DNA of 64,000 nucleotides, taken from NCBI GenBank assembly GCA_002633005.1, contig NMRA01000654.1, forward strand, positions 130,075-194,074. The letters run 5' to 3'. Made by a program: the position numbers and the translations under genes. Below are positions 1-60,758 of the stretch, one piece after another. Numbering within the stretch: the stretch's first letter is position 1; every line of letters begins with the position of its first letter. Under the pieces are notes generated by a model that worked only from the letters and a program-made list of their open reading frames with translations, was not told the DNA's origin and did not search any database. Source of the DNA: Phoronis australis (Eukaryota; Phoronida; Phoronidae).

Positions 1-149
1 GAGTACGAAAATGAAATGACTTGTTCTATAACCTATAGAATTATGCCCTCCCCCAGCATCAAGGTGAGAAAGTCTAAATTATAAAATTGGAATTCTTTCG
101 TCCTCTTCTTTACAATTCACAGTCGATTATTCCAAAGTGGTTCTCATTC

Positions 150-291
150 ATTCCCTTGCATACATTTATTCACTCACTAGTAACCCCCGCTCAGTCTCGG
201 ACAATTTTGTTCAATGCTCAATTGCATGCCAGTGAAACCCAGGATTCGAACCCGAGTCTCACGAGCTCAAACCACTGAGCCACACTGTCTA
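150..291 (-). repeat. tRNA-derived SINE
   Basis: On the minus strand the head reads as a tRNA-like promoter: A box in GTGGCTCAGTGGTTTGAGC and B box in GGGTTCGAATCCTGG. The anticodon arm is shortened to about 11 nt, so it cannot be a functional tRNA. A non-tRNA body follows. A second copy of the head occurs near 10330. Confidence 0.6.
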
Positions 292-560
292 CAAAAAATC
301 AGAGACCTAACACTTTTTGAGTGACTTGCTAAAATGCAAAAAAATCCCAGTTTTATCACTGAAACTGGTATTTATCCACGGCTGAAACAGTACGATTCAC
401 CAATGGGGATATGGGCGCCTGGGACTGACTGGTAAAGCACCTACTTTTGAATTAAAAAGGACCAAGTTATAATTCGCGGTTGTAGGTTACATATTGATAA
501 TATTCTTACCAATCACTAACATCTAATCGCAACTCCTGCGCACCTTCAGCCTGTTGACGT

Positions 561-899
561 TCACAGGACGAACCCGCTGGGGGTGAGTCTTCGGCGACCA
601 GAGAAAGGGCCGTGAAAGGGATCGAGGGAGAACGGCTCCACTACAGAAAAGCTGTGAACACATATTGTTCCTCTGGGATCTGTCACCTCTACCTCCACGT
701 CCGAAAGGTCGAAATCATCTGAAAAGTCCACCTGTCCGTCCCTGTATCGTTCAAAGTATTCCTCATCTACGCTGCTGTACTCACTTGGACACACATTGCT
801 TCCTTTGTGTCCCCAACACCACGTCACAGATGTGTAACAAACGAAAATGGCGCCGTTTCTATTCTCCGTTACAACGATGGCGTTACAACGCCACGGCAC
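561..899 (-). CDS. Uncertain minus-strand reading frame, possible first exon
   Basis: A 112-codon open frame whose middle (EYSSVDEEYFERYRDGQVDF then SDDFDLSDVEVEV) is acidic and protein-like, while both ends look non-coding. It lies in a locally GC-richer patch with a GGCGCCATTTTCG YY1-like box and GTGACGTG near 830-870, so it could be the first exon of a leftward gene running out of the window. I do not recognise the family. Chance is a serious alternative. Confidence 0.2.
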   Translation of the reverse strand: MPWRCNAIVVTENRNGAIFVCYTSVTWCWGHKGSNVCPSEYSSVDEEYFERYRDGQVDFSDDFDLSDVEVEVTDPRGTICVHSFSVVEPFSLDPFHGPFSGRRRLTPSGFVL

Positions 900-3800
900 T
901 AAATATGTAAATAACTTTGTATAGCGGCGTATGAATTCAGTTAATGTTAAGAATATAGCAATGATAATTATAAACTAGAATTTAGACCATATTGTTGTTC
1001 AGATTGGTTTGGACCTTGCAATTTCCTCTTTAAAAGAAACATTTCCAGTAACAGAAGTGCGTGTAGAATATACTGCTTCATTGACTACTATTGAATTTTC
1101 GGTTGAGATATGCTGGAGCCAAGCCATTGATACATCTGTACATACAACAGGCAGAGAGATATTTATCTAGTGTGCATTTAAAGGGGCGTGGGGAATGTGT
1201 TTGTTATTTCGCTATTATTCTGCACGTGATGAATTATTCTAAGCAGGAGTCACATGTACACTGGTAGGATGTTAGTGTCAGTGGTGTACATTTACTACTA
1301 ATATGAGCACAGTATACACCGAGTCATGTAGGTGTTGCCGTGACTGAGATGAAATCAAAGCGGAAAAGAAATTGAGAGTGACGACAAGGGTACCAATATG
1401 CCGCTGTCTGGAGGCCCAGCCTTCGATCGTCGTTGCTAAAGTACTCTGCCTCGTTTTTATGGTCCAAAGTCATGAGCCCGTACGATCGGAGCTGTACAGT
1501 CTCTAGGTATTTTCACGGTCGTGCGTGACTGACGAACACTACAAAAATCAACAAGCCATGCCCTAAACTGTGTTGCCAAAATGGGCTTAGTACGTCCGTG
1601 AATATTTACGTGTGTTGGATGTTTCGCGTTCATAGTGGAATACAACTGTGCGGCTTCTGAGCTGTGACTATACAAGAGCGACACTTGCGGTCATTTCAAA
1701 AAACCTCTTTGACGTCATGGCAACAATGTTTGTCCATCACTATGTTCATACTGGGTCCCTGATTTGAGTCACTCCTTCGTATCGTTTGTATCGGTTAAAC
1801 AAAGTGATTATTCTAAAGTTTGAATTTGAAAGGCTTTGGCAAACATTTAGAATGATCACTGGTTTTATTATCTGACCGGTCGCCATTTCTGCGACATACG
1901 CCCATAAACGATAAATCCGGCACTGAAACCTCTGTAAATAGTGTGTTAATCAGCCCGAAGGCACACAATCACCTACCGAGCATGTAAAGAATGTAAATTC
2001 TCACAGTAAACAGGCTTTGTGCGAAATTGACCAGTTTTTATTGGTCGATAACGTTCCGTTGGTTCAGCCAATCTTGGGCGCGCTCCACAATACAAGGCAC
2101 TGGTCGATATCAAAAGAATGGCCGACTTATTAAATTTCTCGCCTGACTGCATTCTGACTGTTGTTCATTTCGTATTAGCATGACAAACAACATGACTGTA
2201 TTTATTTGCTTTGCTGTACACATAATGGGAACGATTTTACGTTTCACCTTTCCGATCTAAAATTTAAAACGCGAGCGCTAAATTTGTTTTATATATCATC
2301 GATGTATTATGGAATAATAATAGAATCGACTTCACTCGGCCAAGCCAATGCAGGTAATTCGACAGATGTTTTTATGCCGTTAATAAATACAACGAAGAAA
2401 AAGAAGGCTAGCGGCTGTTTCTGTATTTTCTAATAGATCTTTTGCAAATCTAGAAGTGACGATCCGTCGTCTTGTTTGAAAGATTGTTTCCCGTTGTTCG
2501 TGATATAGTGTTCGTGGTGTAATGTTTATCCTGCAATGCCAAAATCTTGCTATGGCAACTTTTCGGCGAACTACTTTTTTCGGTATTCACCCAATCATCA
2601 TCAACACTTCCCCCAGGCACGCGAAATTTTTGCCACATTTGAAGGGGTGAAATCTAATGGAATTTAACGAAAAACTTTGTTGCGATTTTTGCAAACAAAC
2701 ATGACCCGTGGTACCTGAAATCTGGTACGGTAAACTCAGTAAGACTTTCCGCGGTACCTGCATTGGGTAGAAGCTAATATTAGTCCAATATTATATCTCC
2801 ACGTACATCGTGGTTGATTTACTGGACGGAAACGTAATCTTTATATATTCCAGCAATTACTTATCCTTAGTTCTCTACATAATTATGACTAGTTTAAGCT
2901 CATTACAATATCTATAACACTGAGATTTTCTTGTTCTGATTTAAATTGACCCTGGACTCTCCGTTGTGTTAAACAATGTCAACTCCAGTGCATGCAGGTT
3001 TGCGGATAAGAGAAGAAATAACAACGTATGAAATAACACCTTGTTATTCGATGTTATCACTGCACATTGTCCATGTCTCATTATAAACACAATTGTTTTA
3101 AGCTACAATAATGGAATTCCGTTCTAAAATTTCAATTCGCTAGTGGCGTTGTCAATGTGGAATAACGTTTTCGAGTGATGTTAGCCTGTTTTGTACAATT
3201 ACACATGTATGAATTTGGTTCCAACAATATACTCTGACTCCACTGACGTCATGAATTGTTAACCTCGGTAAAGAGTTTGTCTTTTTGCCAAACTTTCTAA
3301 GTGCGTGACGTCACCGTTAGTTATCAACCATGCGCAAACACACCGACGTTCTTCTCAATACCACAGCTAACGACCGAATAGCTTGAACTTCTCTGCTAAC
3401 GGTTTTCGTCGTATGTTTTGTGTTCTCTACCTAACACAGTATAGCTATGTCGCAAAAAGGATAATTCAATGTGCGGCGCACGATAGGGGGCTGTGGGGCT
3501 ATAGCCTCATACTTATTTCAATGCTGCGCCTCCCATCACGTATCATTTGACGCGCCTGCGTTTACGTGATTAAACCGCAGTTTCGCTATGACATTGACGG
3601 AAGCATTCTTACATTGGATTTTTGCCCTGTTTAAGGTTTCATAACACAAAATCTAACTAACCAAGCACTTATTTTGGAAAATAACTGGAAAATTTTTGAA
3701 TTTAAAAATATAATGATTTTTTGGTTTCCCGCCACGTGATGTCCTTAGTGGAAGATTTTGATCAGTTGCCATGCAGTATACATGCAATAGCGGTTAGTTA

Positions 3801-6800
3801 TAATTTTGTAAGTTACGAAGGCTTAGAGAGCGCACATGACGAGTATTTTGAAGAATGAAGACGACACTCAGACCATAGGTGAAACAGGTAATCAGTTAGA
3901 CCTCGAAATAGCGGCAGACTGCATGTTTGTTGCCGTACGATCTCGACCCCTCCGCATAGGCGCCTCCGGCGAGTGAAGCCGAGTCGGAGTATACTCAGCC
4001 TGTGGACAGTCCTGGTTAATTTTAGAGTGGTAATTAAAGCATTTTATTGAATTACGATTTAATTTTTAACCACTTTACTGTAAATCTAACCGAAGTTTTA
4101 CCGTGACTGTCGAAGCCCAGTCGCCTATACCGGACACTGATTTCATTTCTTCGAATGTCGAGTGCGTTTGTTAGGAACAATCATGTCTAATAATGGTGAT
4201 GCTACCTGGATTTTATTTCTGGTAAACGATACTCCTTTCTGTCTTGTCTATTCGAAACTGATAGCTTTGTACTGTTGCGATTCGTGGATTATTTCGGTCC
4301 AGTGTCCGTCTCCAGCCTCTGCGCTGGCTACGATCGTGACCTCAAACTATTTGCGTGGCATCTACATCCCATTTTCTACTATTGGGCATTAGATCCATTC
4401 CCACAAAATCTTGAACAAAAATAGACTGATGGAAACTTACTGCATTCAGATTCATTATCTCAGTCAGCATTAAAATGCTGTGTCCCGTACCCAATATGTG
4501 CCTGACAACTACGTTCCCAGCAATGGTACAACGCAATAACTTTTTCTCCATGCACATTTACGTTGAGAAACCTTCGTCAAATCTCCGTTTCTGCGACGCA
4601 TTGAAGCAAGCATGATTCTTCAAAATGGGCTGAGCACAACGTGGCCCCTGAATTGATCGCTTGCTCCACCGTGTACTGCCATACCCGTGACCGACGCATA
4701 ACCTGTGCATTTCTTGTCGATCTCAGGATCATTTGGTATCGCAAAAATTGAAATAATGTCAGTCCGATTGCTGTTACTGCATCCTCCACACGTGTAACTT
4801 TTCATAATACTCAGTCAAACTCAATTTTCAAGACCATGGATCGTTGCTGGTGGGAATGGCGGAGAGCAAATCCACTGATGACGTCACGCAATTATTATGT
4901 AATTTTTACGTTTTTTTCTTAATTAAACGTACACGACTGGAAGAAGAAATGTTTAAAATGTACCAAAATTCTTCCTAACCGAATTCAACTGAGCATTTAT
5001 GACCATGGTGTGATGGTTTAACACTAGACTACTTCCTGATTTGGGAGTTGCCGATTATACTCTCTTCTGATTCGTCGTGAAAATGACGTTGCAACGAAGA
5101 CTGGAACCAAGGCCACAGCAAAAAGTGGTTATCTCAAGAATATATTCAGGATCTGATTGATTGTGTACAGAATAATACCATTATAACAAAAGAAAAGTGT
5201 TCTGTGTGTTCTCTACAGCTTTTTTAAATGGCGCGAAAATGAACAACAAATGGGCTATTCAACTTTCAAATACCAAAGTACGTGAATACTGTCAGAAAAG
5301 CTACAGTTTAGATTGTATTAATGAAGGTGGCTGCGCAATCAGTGGCCGTGCGAGGATGTTAACGCCAGCCTCGTGCCTGTCTCCAGCGCGCGGTCGACTT
5401 CGTGCAAGCCGAAAGTACACTCAACTGTATTGAACTTATTTGGGAAGTCATTTAAGTTGACTAACCTGATAGGTGTTGTAGTTACAAGCCATGTATTAAG
5501 GCACTAGTGCCAGTATACACCGAGATTATAAATGGGTCGCAATTACACAGCGGACATCAAAATGGAACAGTAAAGGACAATTATTGTGAAGAGGGGACAC
5601 TCTGTCCCTTGTTGGGAGGGACAGTCTTCATTACTGAGTTGTGGCAATTGTTCACTTATTTCGCACAAAATTAATTGCTAAAATTGCGACTTTCTATTTT
5701 CTAAGGCTGATTACTTTAATATAAAAATTAACTCCATGACACGTACTGTTGTTTTACATCTGCACACTAATAACTAAGCTAACAACAGACTAAAATTTTC
5801 TTAATATTTATTTTCGTTCAAAAATTGATAAAGTAAAGTCCGCCACAATGTGTGCTAAGTAGATGAAGAACTACCGTAGTCAACGACATGTTGGTGACCA
5901 ATCACGAGCCAGAAGAGATCGGAGTCGACTAGAGTAGTCTCTGATGGGTACTATTAAATCTAGAATGCTGGGTGAGGCACTCCTTTGATGACAATTATTA
6001 GAGGTGTGCACCACCAGCCGTTCAGTTGGGTCAACACGCGTACTTGGTAGGTGATACCCTGGATCACGGTCTTCTATTACCGAATTATACATGAAAAAAT
6101 TCAAGGATCTCTAAAACGCAAAACTTTACAATTTGTTGTTGAAACCACTCGGTTAAAATACACTTCAATCTTCGTGGACTTTCACTCCAAATGGCATTGG
6201 GGTTCAGTTATTCTAAATTTTAATGAAAGGCATTCGTACCTAGTACGACGATCATGCCGCTGTGGGGATGGTTTCTCAGACCATAAATAAAGGGACCCAA
6301 TACTTTCGAACTGTCCCTGTAGACCACCACTCCCCTCCTGGGATTTCGAGCACCTCCTACCGACAAATTTCTGCTTAATTATACACCATTCTGCACTCGG
6401 TCACTACCATTTTGCCCGTCACAGTATCTAGTTATACAAACGAGACGGTGGCCATGTGGATGCGAAGTGGGGCTCTGGTTTGTGGTTGTGGGGTTGGGGT
6501 GGGGGGGGGGGNTCCCGTGCCCTTTAGAATAATTGATGGGAGAGAGCGATACAAAGCTCAGATATTTCGTGAATCTCCGTTGGAACTTCGCTGAATTACA
6601 GGTCTGAATCCCTTCACATCTACGTTCGACATTTCCCTCCCACCATTCTTTATTTTGGTAAAACTCATGAATATCCATAAGCTCCTAGTTTGACAGATCA
6701 TCAACAACACGTGCCTCTGTTTTGTTTGCGTGCAGAGCCAGTAAAATCGATCGTGATCCCTCGGGTAATATGGGCTGTCTAAAAATCCGTTAACAGTTGT

Positions 6801-7079
6801 CCGTGTTGAACAAAGGACTCATTTTGATTCGCAGAGGAAACACGACACTCGCAGCATAAACAGTTTGGAAGGACAAGGCGAGGCGCTTTTTATCTGGGAA
6901 TATTATCATATTGGTTTTGAGATTTTTATATTCCTCATTGAAAATCAAATCTATATACAATTACTTCTAGTGTGGTGTGATAAAATTGATACAGATATAT
7001 TGGCGTAATTGGAATATTTCAATAAGTTTGAATTTTGACATCATGTAGACTGAATAAAAAAGAGAAACGTCGTCTGAGC

Positions 7080-7702
7080 CATATTTTACTAGTGAATGGG
7101 CGTTCCAGAGTTGTTAAGCCAGCACGTGCTGATGATTGACGTTTTTATATTTACAATAGGTGTGTCTTAGAAGTGACTATCACCTAATATACGAGATATC
7201 ATTGGTCAACTTTATTTACTGGGCATAAGTAATAAGCCCACGTGCCGTTGTACCGTTTGAACCTAGGTTGGCTGATCGGGCCAATCAAAAGCGTTCCTTA
7301 TAAGGCAAATAATGCAAGTCTATTTGCGTTGCGCTATTGTTACTCGCTTCTAATCCCCGCATGTAGATTGATCGAGTGTGTGTGGTATTGGAAGGACGAC
7401 CGTTGGATTTTCCCAGGCACAAATTTCACCGATTTCGTTAAGATTACGTCCACAAGGACCTTGACTTCGCTACACAGACCGAGACTACGCCCTCTGGATT
7501 AATTTGAGCTCGGTTTCGGATCCCAACTCGCCCGAATTCACCCGGGAGTTATCAACGAGGTTTGCACGAGTGTATAACCAACCAGTCTTTGTGTGCCGAG
7601 GAAAACATCAGGGTCGCGGCACCAAATGAAGGCGTGGTAGTCTTTTAATTCTAAGGATTACGTGTGTGTGTCAAGAAGCCACTTCGACGACATAACAGAG
7701 AG
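7080..7702 (+). promoter_or_regulatory. gro: Presumed groucho promoter and 5' UTR
   Basis: It contains a 12-bp palindromic E-box (CAGCACGTGCTG at 7120-7131), a CCAAT box in GGGCCAATCAAAAG near 7274-7287, and a CpG-richer stretch from about 7380 to the start codon. No convincing TATA box or initiator was identified, so the start site is not placed. Confidence 0.35.
7120..7131. promoter_or_regulatory. Palindromic E-box CAGCACGTGCTG
   Basis: A perfect 12-bp palindrome with a CACGTG core, about 570 bases upstream of the start codon. CACGTG is the class B E-box bound by bHLH factors, including Hes/Hey, which recruit Groucho. A feedback role is inference only. Confidence 0.35.
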
Positions 7703-55375
<47,673 letters not shown>

Positions 55376-57975
55376 ACTCATGTCAACTGGAATTTGGTTT
55401 AGGGGTATAGAATTTTCAAAATGTTGAATTTCTGAATGATCTCGCCAGTCTTTAGTGGACAATTTACACAGCAGCATTGTTTCTGCGTCAGTTAATTAAT
55501 CCGTTCTTGTCAACATTAAATATAAGCTTGAATTTTGAAAACCTTTCTTATACAAAATCACCAGGTGTGACGTCACTAACCTTTTTAAGATCATAATCAT
55601 TCAGATTTTTATTGCGTGAAACACGTTTGCATTTTGGATATTCAGTTGTATTCTGTACGATATCAGCAGGGATTGTGTAATACTTGATCAGTTTGGACAT
55701 CTTGAAGTGTGTGTACTACCAGTTATCCATTTTATATTGCACAGTGATCTTTGCACTAAAGCACATCTGGGCTGACATCTGAAGCAGACATCTGGAATGA
55801 ATCTTGGTCTAAGAATTCGCTCACAAGACAAGAGTCACCAGGTGACAATCTGTAACCATTCAATTTTCAAGTGGAACAAAAGACTATTATTCATCGAACA
55901 TACATTTTGAGAATGGGATCGGCAGCGACAATCTGCTAGAGGAATCATTTTTTTGCTTTTGCTAGTTATTTGACAAGCAAATATACGAAGTCTGGACTCT
56001 CAGTGCCTGCTTATATTGTCATATTAATTTCGCTTACTGCAAGGTATGCAGCAATACATCCTAAAGTCCTGAATTTGACAAATCCTTGACATTTACTCAT
56101 CATCCACGTATATGGTGGCCTGAGCTGTAAGTCTTGGGGCCCTGACTGTTATCCAAAATACTCCCAAGTGACACCTAGTGGAATGGCACTGAAATCACAA
56201 AAATCAACAATATGGAACACAACCCTGCTCTACAGGTTAAAGCTTCAGATGTCAGCACCGGTCTTGATTGGTTGTCTTCTTTTTGAGTTGATTGATTGAC
56301 TATTGTATCGCCACGTGAGAAACGAAGCAAGTTTGAGAATAGTAGGTGATTTTCATTGTATGAGTGTATTTGTGTGTTGATAGTAAGACATCTGTGAATT
56401 GGAATCAGGCTCTTGGTTTATAGATTGATTAATTTTGTCTTTATTGTGTACTGATCGTCGTTATTGTTGTTTTGATTAAACAAAAGTTGAACTTAGCAGT
56501 GCAAACATTGTCAGTTAAGTGTTCTATTTTTGTATTTACAGTCTACAGTGTATTGTTTTGTGCCAGTGGACCATTTTCATGCAATGCCTCCTGTTGTTCT
56601 TCCTTGCTAGTAACAACCTTGTTTGTCTCTGGGTCGTGTCACCTGGTTGCAAAAAGGTTTGTTACTGGTGAGGCAAATAATAGCATTTGACCAACAAAGG
56701 GCATACAAGAAAATGGTTTATTATTTTAGAATAAGCCTGGAGACCATTTAACATAGATTTTAAACCATTGCACAAAGGCTTGAACGTAAGCCTTTTCGCT
56801 ATTTATTTTTGTGTGTTAAGCACACAGGCAGGTATTCATTGAAGGGTTTTACCTTTTCCGTATTAAAAATCTGTGTGTTTAAAAAAATTGCAACGTCTAT
56901 TTGTGGACAAATGAACCAATATCGTTGCGCTGTCTACGGTCGTATAATTCCGGTAGGGGTTGTCATTTTTGTGTGATAGTGGATTACATACTTCCTCTTG
57001 GTCTGGATGGAAATTTTAAGATTGGTTGCCTGAGCCATTATAGAACAACAAATACGCAGCAAGGTTCATGGCTGCAAATGTGGACATACACATGAATAGC
57101 CATTTTAACTGGTGCAGTAACTCAATTCCTGCATGAAACCCAATGTGAGGTTTGATATTCATTGGATGGTACATAGTGAAGAGAGTCTTTCAATTTCTGA
57201 ACAGATCAAGGGTGGAAAGTTATGGGGGCTTAATAGTTCCACGTAAATAGCGTGCATTGGTGAATGTAACACCGCTCATTCACTAACGCCACCTAGTAAA
57301 GTTTGAGGTTGTCATTTTTACTTGGAAGGCCATTACTCAGTAACCCTGTTTTTCTGGTATTTGAAAACACAAAACTCACAGAAACCTTGGCTTACAATGT
57401 CAAGGGAACGTGGTTATCTTTGCCGTAAAGCTCATGTAATACTGTACATAACATTGCTTTTTGACTGGCTAGGTAACCATTGTGAACATTTGTATTAAGG
57501 TGCTAGCTAATTTTCACTGAAATGAGAAGTTTCGCTACTGCTACAATTTTATCTTCAGAAACACAAATTTTAAGAAACACAGGGTTTGTAGAAGTATCCC
57601 ACATGTTCCTTCTCTTGGTGAGAACTTGTCGCTGAATGACGCCTTTTCCTGTATTTACCACGTCTACTGTAACAAGTTAGGAAATAATCTAATACATGGA
57701 CCTATAACTCTTGTGCCACACACCTTCAGTTCACCATGGTAACTGGACTCCATGGACACTCGACCTATAGGTAGATACTCCGCTTTGACCTACAAGTGCT
57801 ATATCTTACACTTGATTGGCCAGAATAGTTACGGACCCAGGCAGTGGATTGTTGTTCCATTTTGTATACACTTGTATATATTGTGTGGATGAGTGTAGAT
57901 ATTTCTTGCACATAGTTGTGGAAACTTGTACAGACGTTAAAGTGTTTATAATAAAAAAAACTGTTCAAATGATGT
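55376..57975 (+). other. gro: Probable groucho 3' UTR
   Basis: After the stop there is no further coding exon. The best poly(A) signal is AATAAA at 57950-57955, followed by an A run and, 30-60 bases later, a GT-rich stretch (GCTCTTGTGTTGTTCAGTT), the arrangement expected of a cleavage site. That gives a 3' UTR of about 2.6 kb. An earlier ATTAAA near 55514 could give a short form. Two CTCF-like motifs and a TGACGTCA at 55568-55575 lie within. Inferred; transcript data would settle it. Confidence 0.5.
57950..57955 (+). terminator. Candidate poly(A) signal of groucho
   Basis: AATAAA followed at suitable distance by a T/GT-rich downstream element. It is the best canonical hexamer with a downstream element that I found after the stop codon. 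Confidence 0.5.
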
Positions 57976-59389
57976 TTTTCCTCTTTAACGTTGCTCTTGT
58001 GTTGTTCAGTTTGTCAGCATATGCACGCTGACGTGATTCCACAAATGTAATGGAATATGTCCGACAAATATTGGCCAAAAAATGAATGCAAAAAGCCAGC
58101 GATGCTTCCTTGGGAACTTTAGGCACTATGAACTGGGAACGCACTTTGGGATTTTTAGAATTGCCTTTTTAACAAAGCTCTTTTTCCCAGCAGTCTATCG
58201 GAAGAGCAAAAAATGAGAACAATCATCTTTTTCATCAGCTCTTCATCTTGACACTATCAGGTTTAAGCATAAAGACACGTGATCCCATGCAGGAATTTTG
58301 ACCCTCATGAGTAACAGCGGATACTGTGATGTATCAAGATGAACATATTTGGCAAGTAACTACCATGAAATTGAGTAAAACCAAGTCTTTGAAATTGTCA
58401 CGCAACTTCTTTCAATGTTCATATTATGCACAAATTAGAGGCTGGAATCGTAACTGACAGCATGCAATTTTCCGGCCTTATCGTTTCACTAACTCCACCT
58501 AGTGAGTCGCCAAGCTCATTATTACAACACTGAATGTATGCAACTTAAAAAGATATATTTATTTTTCAAACTTCAAAACACTTAAATACAAGGTGTTCAC
58601 TACAACAGATGTCACCACTGACAATTACAGGCAGTGATGAAAACTAATACCGGGAACTGCTACACAAATTAAAATATCTAAGTAGACACAGCCTTGAACA
58701 ATTTCCATCTTAAGCAGAGATCGAATTGGGACAACAAATTATACATCACGGTCTATGACTGAGTCCGCTCATGTTACCTGGCAAAAGGGTTGAAATCATA
58801 CTTTTATTTAAAACCACTTCCCACTAACTAGTAGCCCCATCTAGAGTACAGCAACAGAACCAACCTATTCTCATTTGACTGACAGCAGTATAATTGCTTT
58901 TGGTGCATAAAATGACAGCCTGTGAATGACGAGTCACTGGGTTAAAGCTGCAAATTCACCCTGTTCATCTTTCTAAAAAATAGGACCATTTACTCTCATA
59001 AAGAGGTCTAATTGTAATATTCCTTTCAGTGATAGGATTCCGTTTCTGTTGCCGACAAGAACATAGAAACCACCATTGACTTAGGAAATGGCTCAGTTTC
59101 TTAGGATTGGCCAACCCTAAAACTGCAAATTTGAAAACAATGGATGCATACAATGACCCTGACTTAAGATAGTAAAGAAATAAAAACCCATCATGACAAT
59201 GACGATTTTACAAGAGTAAAGGTCGAAACTAGATTTCATACATTGGTCTGCTAAACTTGGGGGAACGCAGCTTTGAAACTTTCTGCAACAACAAATGCTT
59301 GGTCGTCCGTAAGCCAAGATATACCGGTAAGTTTTTAACTGAATAAGACGCAAGTCGGGAACAATTTATAGCAGCGACTGGTCTTATAC

Positions 59390-59742
59390 AAAATGTATTT
59401 TCAACAAAAATTGGAAGGGAAAATTATTCAGTTGGGAAGTTTTGACAAACTTGGGACACTGCAATTTAAGCGGAAAATGAATTTTCTTGATTCTAAAGAT
59501 TACGACATAGGTTATCTTGGAATTCAACATATTTCCTTAAATACTGGACACTTAGTTTTGTCTGATAACTTTACTGACTAGTGACATGTAACTAAGTATA
59601 ACTACAGAAGTTCAGACAACTCAGTGTCCAGTTTTTCTCTTAATTTTTGAAAATGGGATGGCCAATATGACCTATTTCTAAAATTTGGCACAAGCTTTAT
59701 CAATAATTTTTCACACTCCCAAACTAGAGAATGTTTATCGTA
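59390..59742 (+). mobile_element. MITE family A, diverged copy between the genes
   Basis: Shares ATGAATTTTCTTGATTCTAA and ATGGCCAATATGACCTATTT then CTAAAATTTGGCACAAGC with the intron 4 copy. The right end reads CTAGAGAATGTTTATCGTA, a decayed form of CCAGAGAATTTTTACTGTA in the full copy. The left boundary is approximate. Confidence 0.5.
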
Positions 59743-60697
59743 AGTAATGAGACAACTCCATTTTCTATATTCCATAACTAATAACTTCAGCTAATGTGCT
59801 ACAGTAAATATTCAGTGACTTCACAATGGGAATAAATAGCTCGTACAGCAAGAACACACTCCACAGTAATTTTACCCAACCACGTTGCGACATTTATTAT
59901 GTCCTTAAATGGAACAATACACCAAGCCCTTTATGCATCAGAATCCCTAATAACACCAGCTGTATACTAGGAATATGAGATCAGTAACAAAAATCGGCTT
60001 CTAAATTATTTCATGTAACCAATTTGACAATCACTTCAAGTGAACCACTATACGATCATTTCATGCGAACAACTTGTCAATCTAAATCGAAACTGAATTT
60101 GCTCACGTCTCGTTTTTGTGACGTTGGCATCACGTTCACATGAACCACGATTTAGCATCTTTAACAAGAGGCATGCGGTAATTCTTCACATACAATATGA
60201 CCAACAAGTCCAATCCTATATTGTAAAATTTCCCCAAAAAAGTAAAGCGCAATTTTAGTCTATTACAATCAAGGTTTGCAATGCGTAGATGTCATAAACA
60301 ACATCTGCATCATTTACAAAATGGTAATCAGCCACTGAAAAAAGGAAAAATTTGTAAATTAATTCTGTGTAAAATACGTGGGGAATCACCATACAACACT
60401 AACAGCTAAGACAAAATCAAAATGGCCAACTACAAACTAGATTTAATTTACTGCAATGAAATTTCCTTCAGAATTAGTCAATAAATTCTCTTCATACTTC
60501 GTCAGAATCAAGCAAAAATAAGTTGTTGCAGGAAAAACCCTCAAAAACGTTATCCTACAAAAGCAGACGGCTTTAAAGCTGGGTGATAAATCAGGCAATT
60601 AACAACTCTCTCTTTTGAAATCCATGTTGCCCCTTTCCAATTCAGTATGGGTCTCCATACACCTCCATTTTGGTAGATGTGAATTCACATCGAGCTG

Positions 60698-60758
60698 ATG
60701 ATAAATGATCATCATTGATAGCACCATTCATGGAAATCCTTTTTTGATCATTTATCAT
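60698..60758. repeat. 14-bp perfect inverted repeat
   Basis: ATGATAAATGATCA at 60698-60711 and TGATCATTTATCAT at 60745-60758, with a 33-base spacer, in an AT-rich stretch between the genes. Function unknown. Confidence 0.6.

Larger units (their letters stand above)
292..7702. other. Upstream region of groucho
   Basis: Apart from the features listed separately, I see no firm gene in these 7.4 kb. Four TGACGTCA palindromes occur between 1710 and 4886. A G-run with one ambiguous base lies at 6499-6512. The last ~600 bases before exon 1 are CpG-richer than the surroundings and probably hold the promoter and 5' UTR. Confidence 0.6.

Noticed and set aside
240-291. Possible tRNA gene on the minus strand
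   Set aside because: A and B boxes are good, but the anticodon arm is too short and no acceptor stem forms, so it was called a tRNA-derived SINE.
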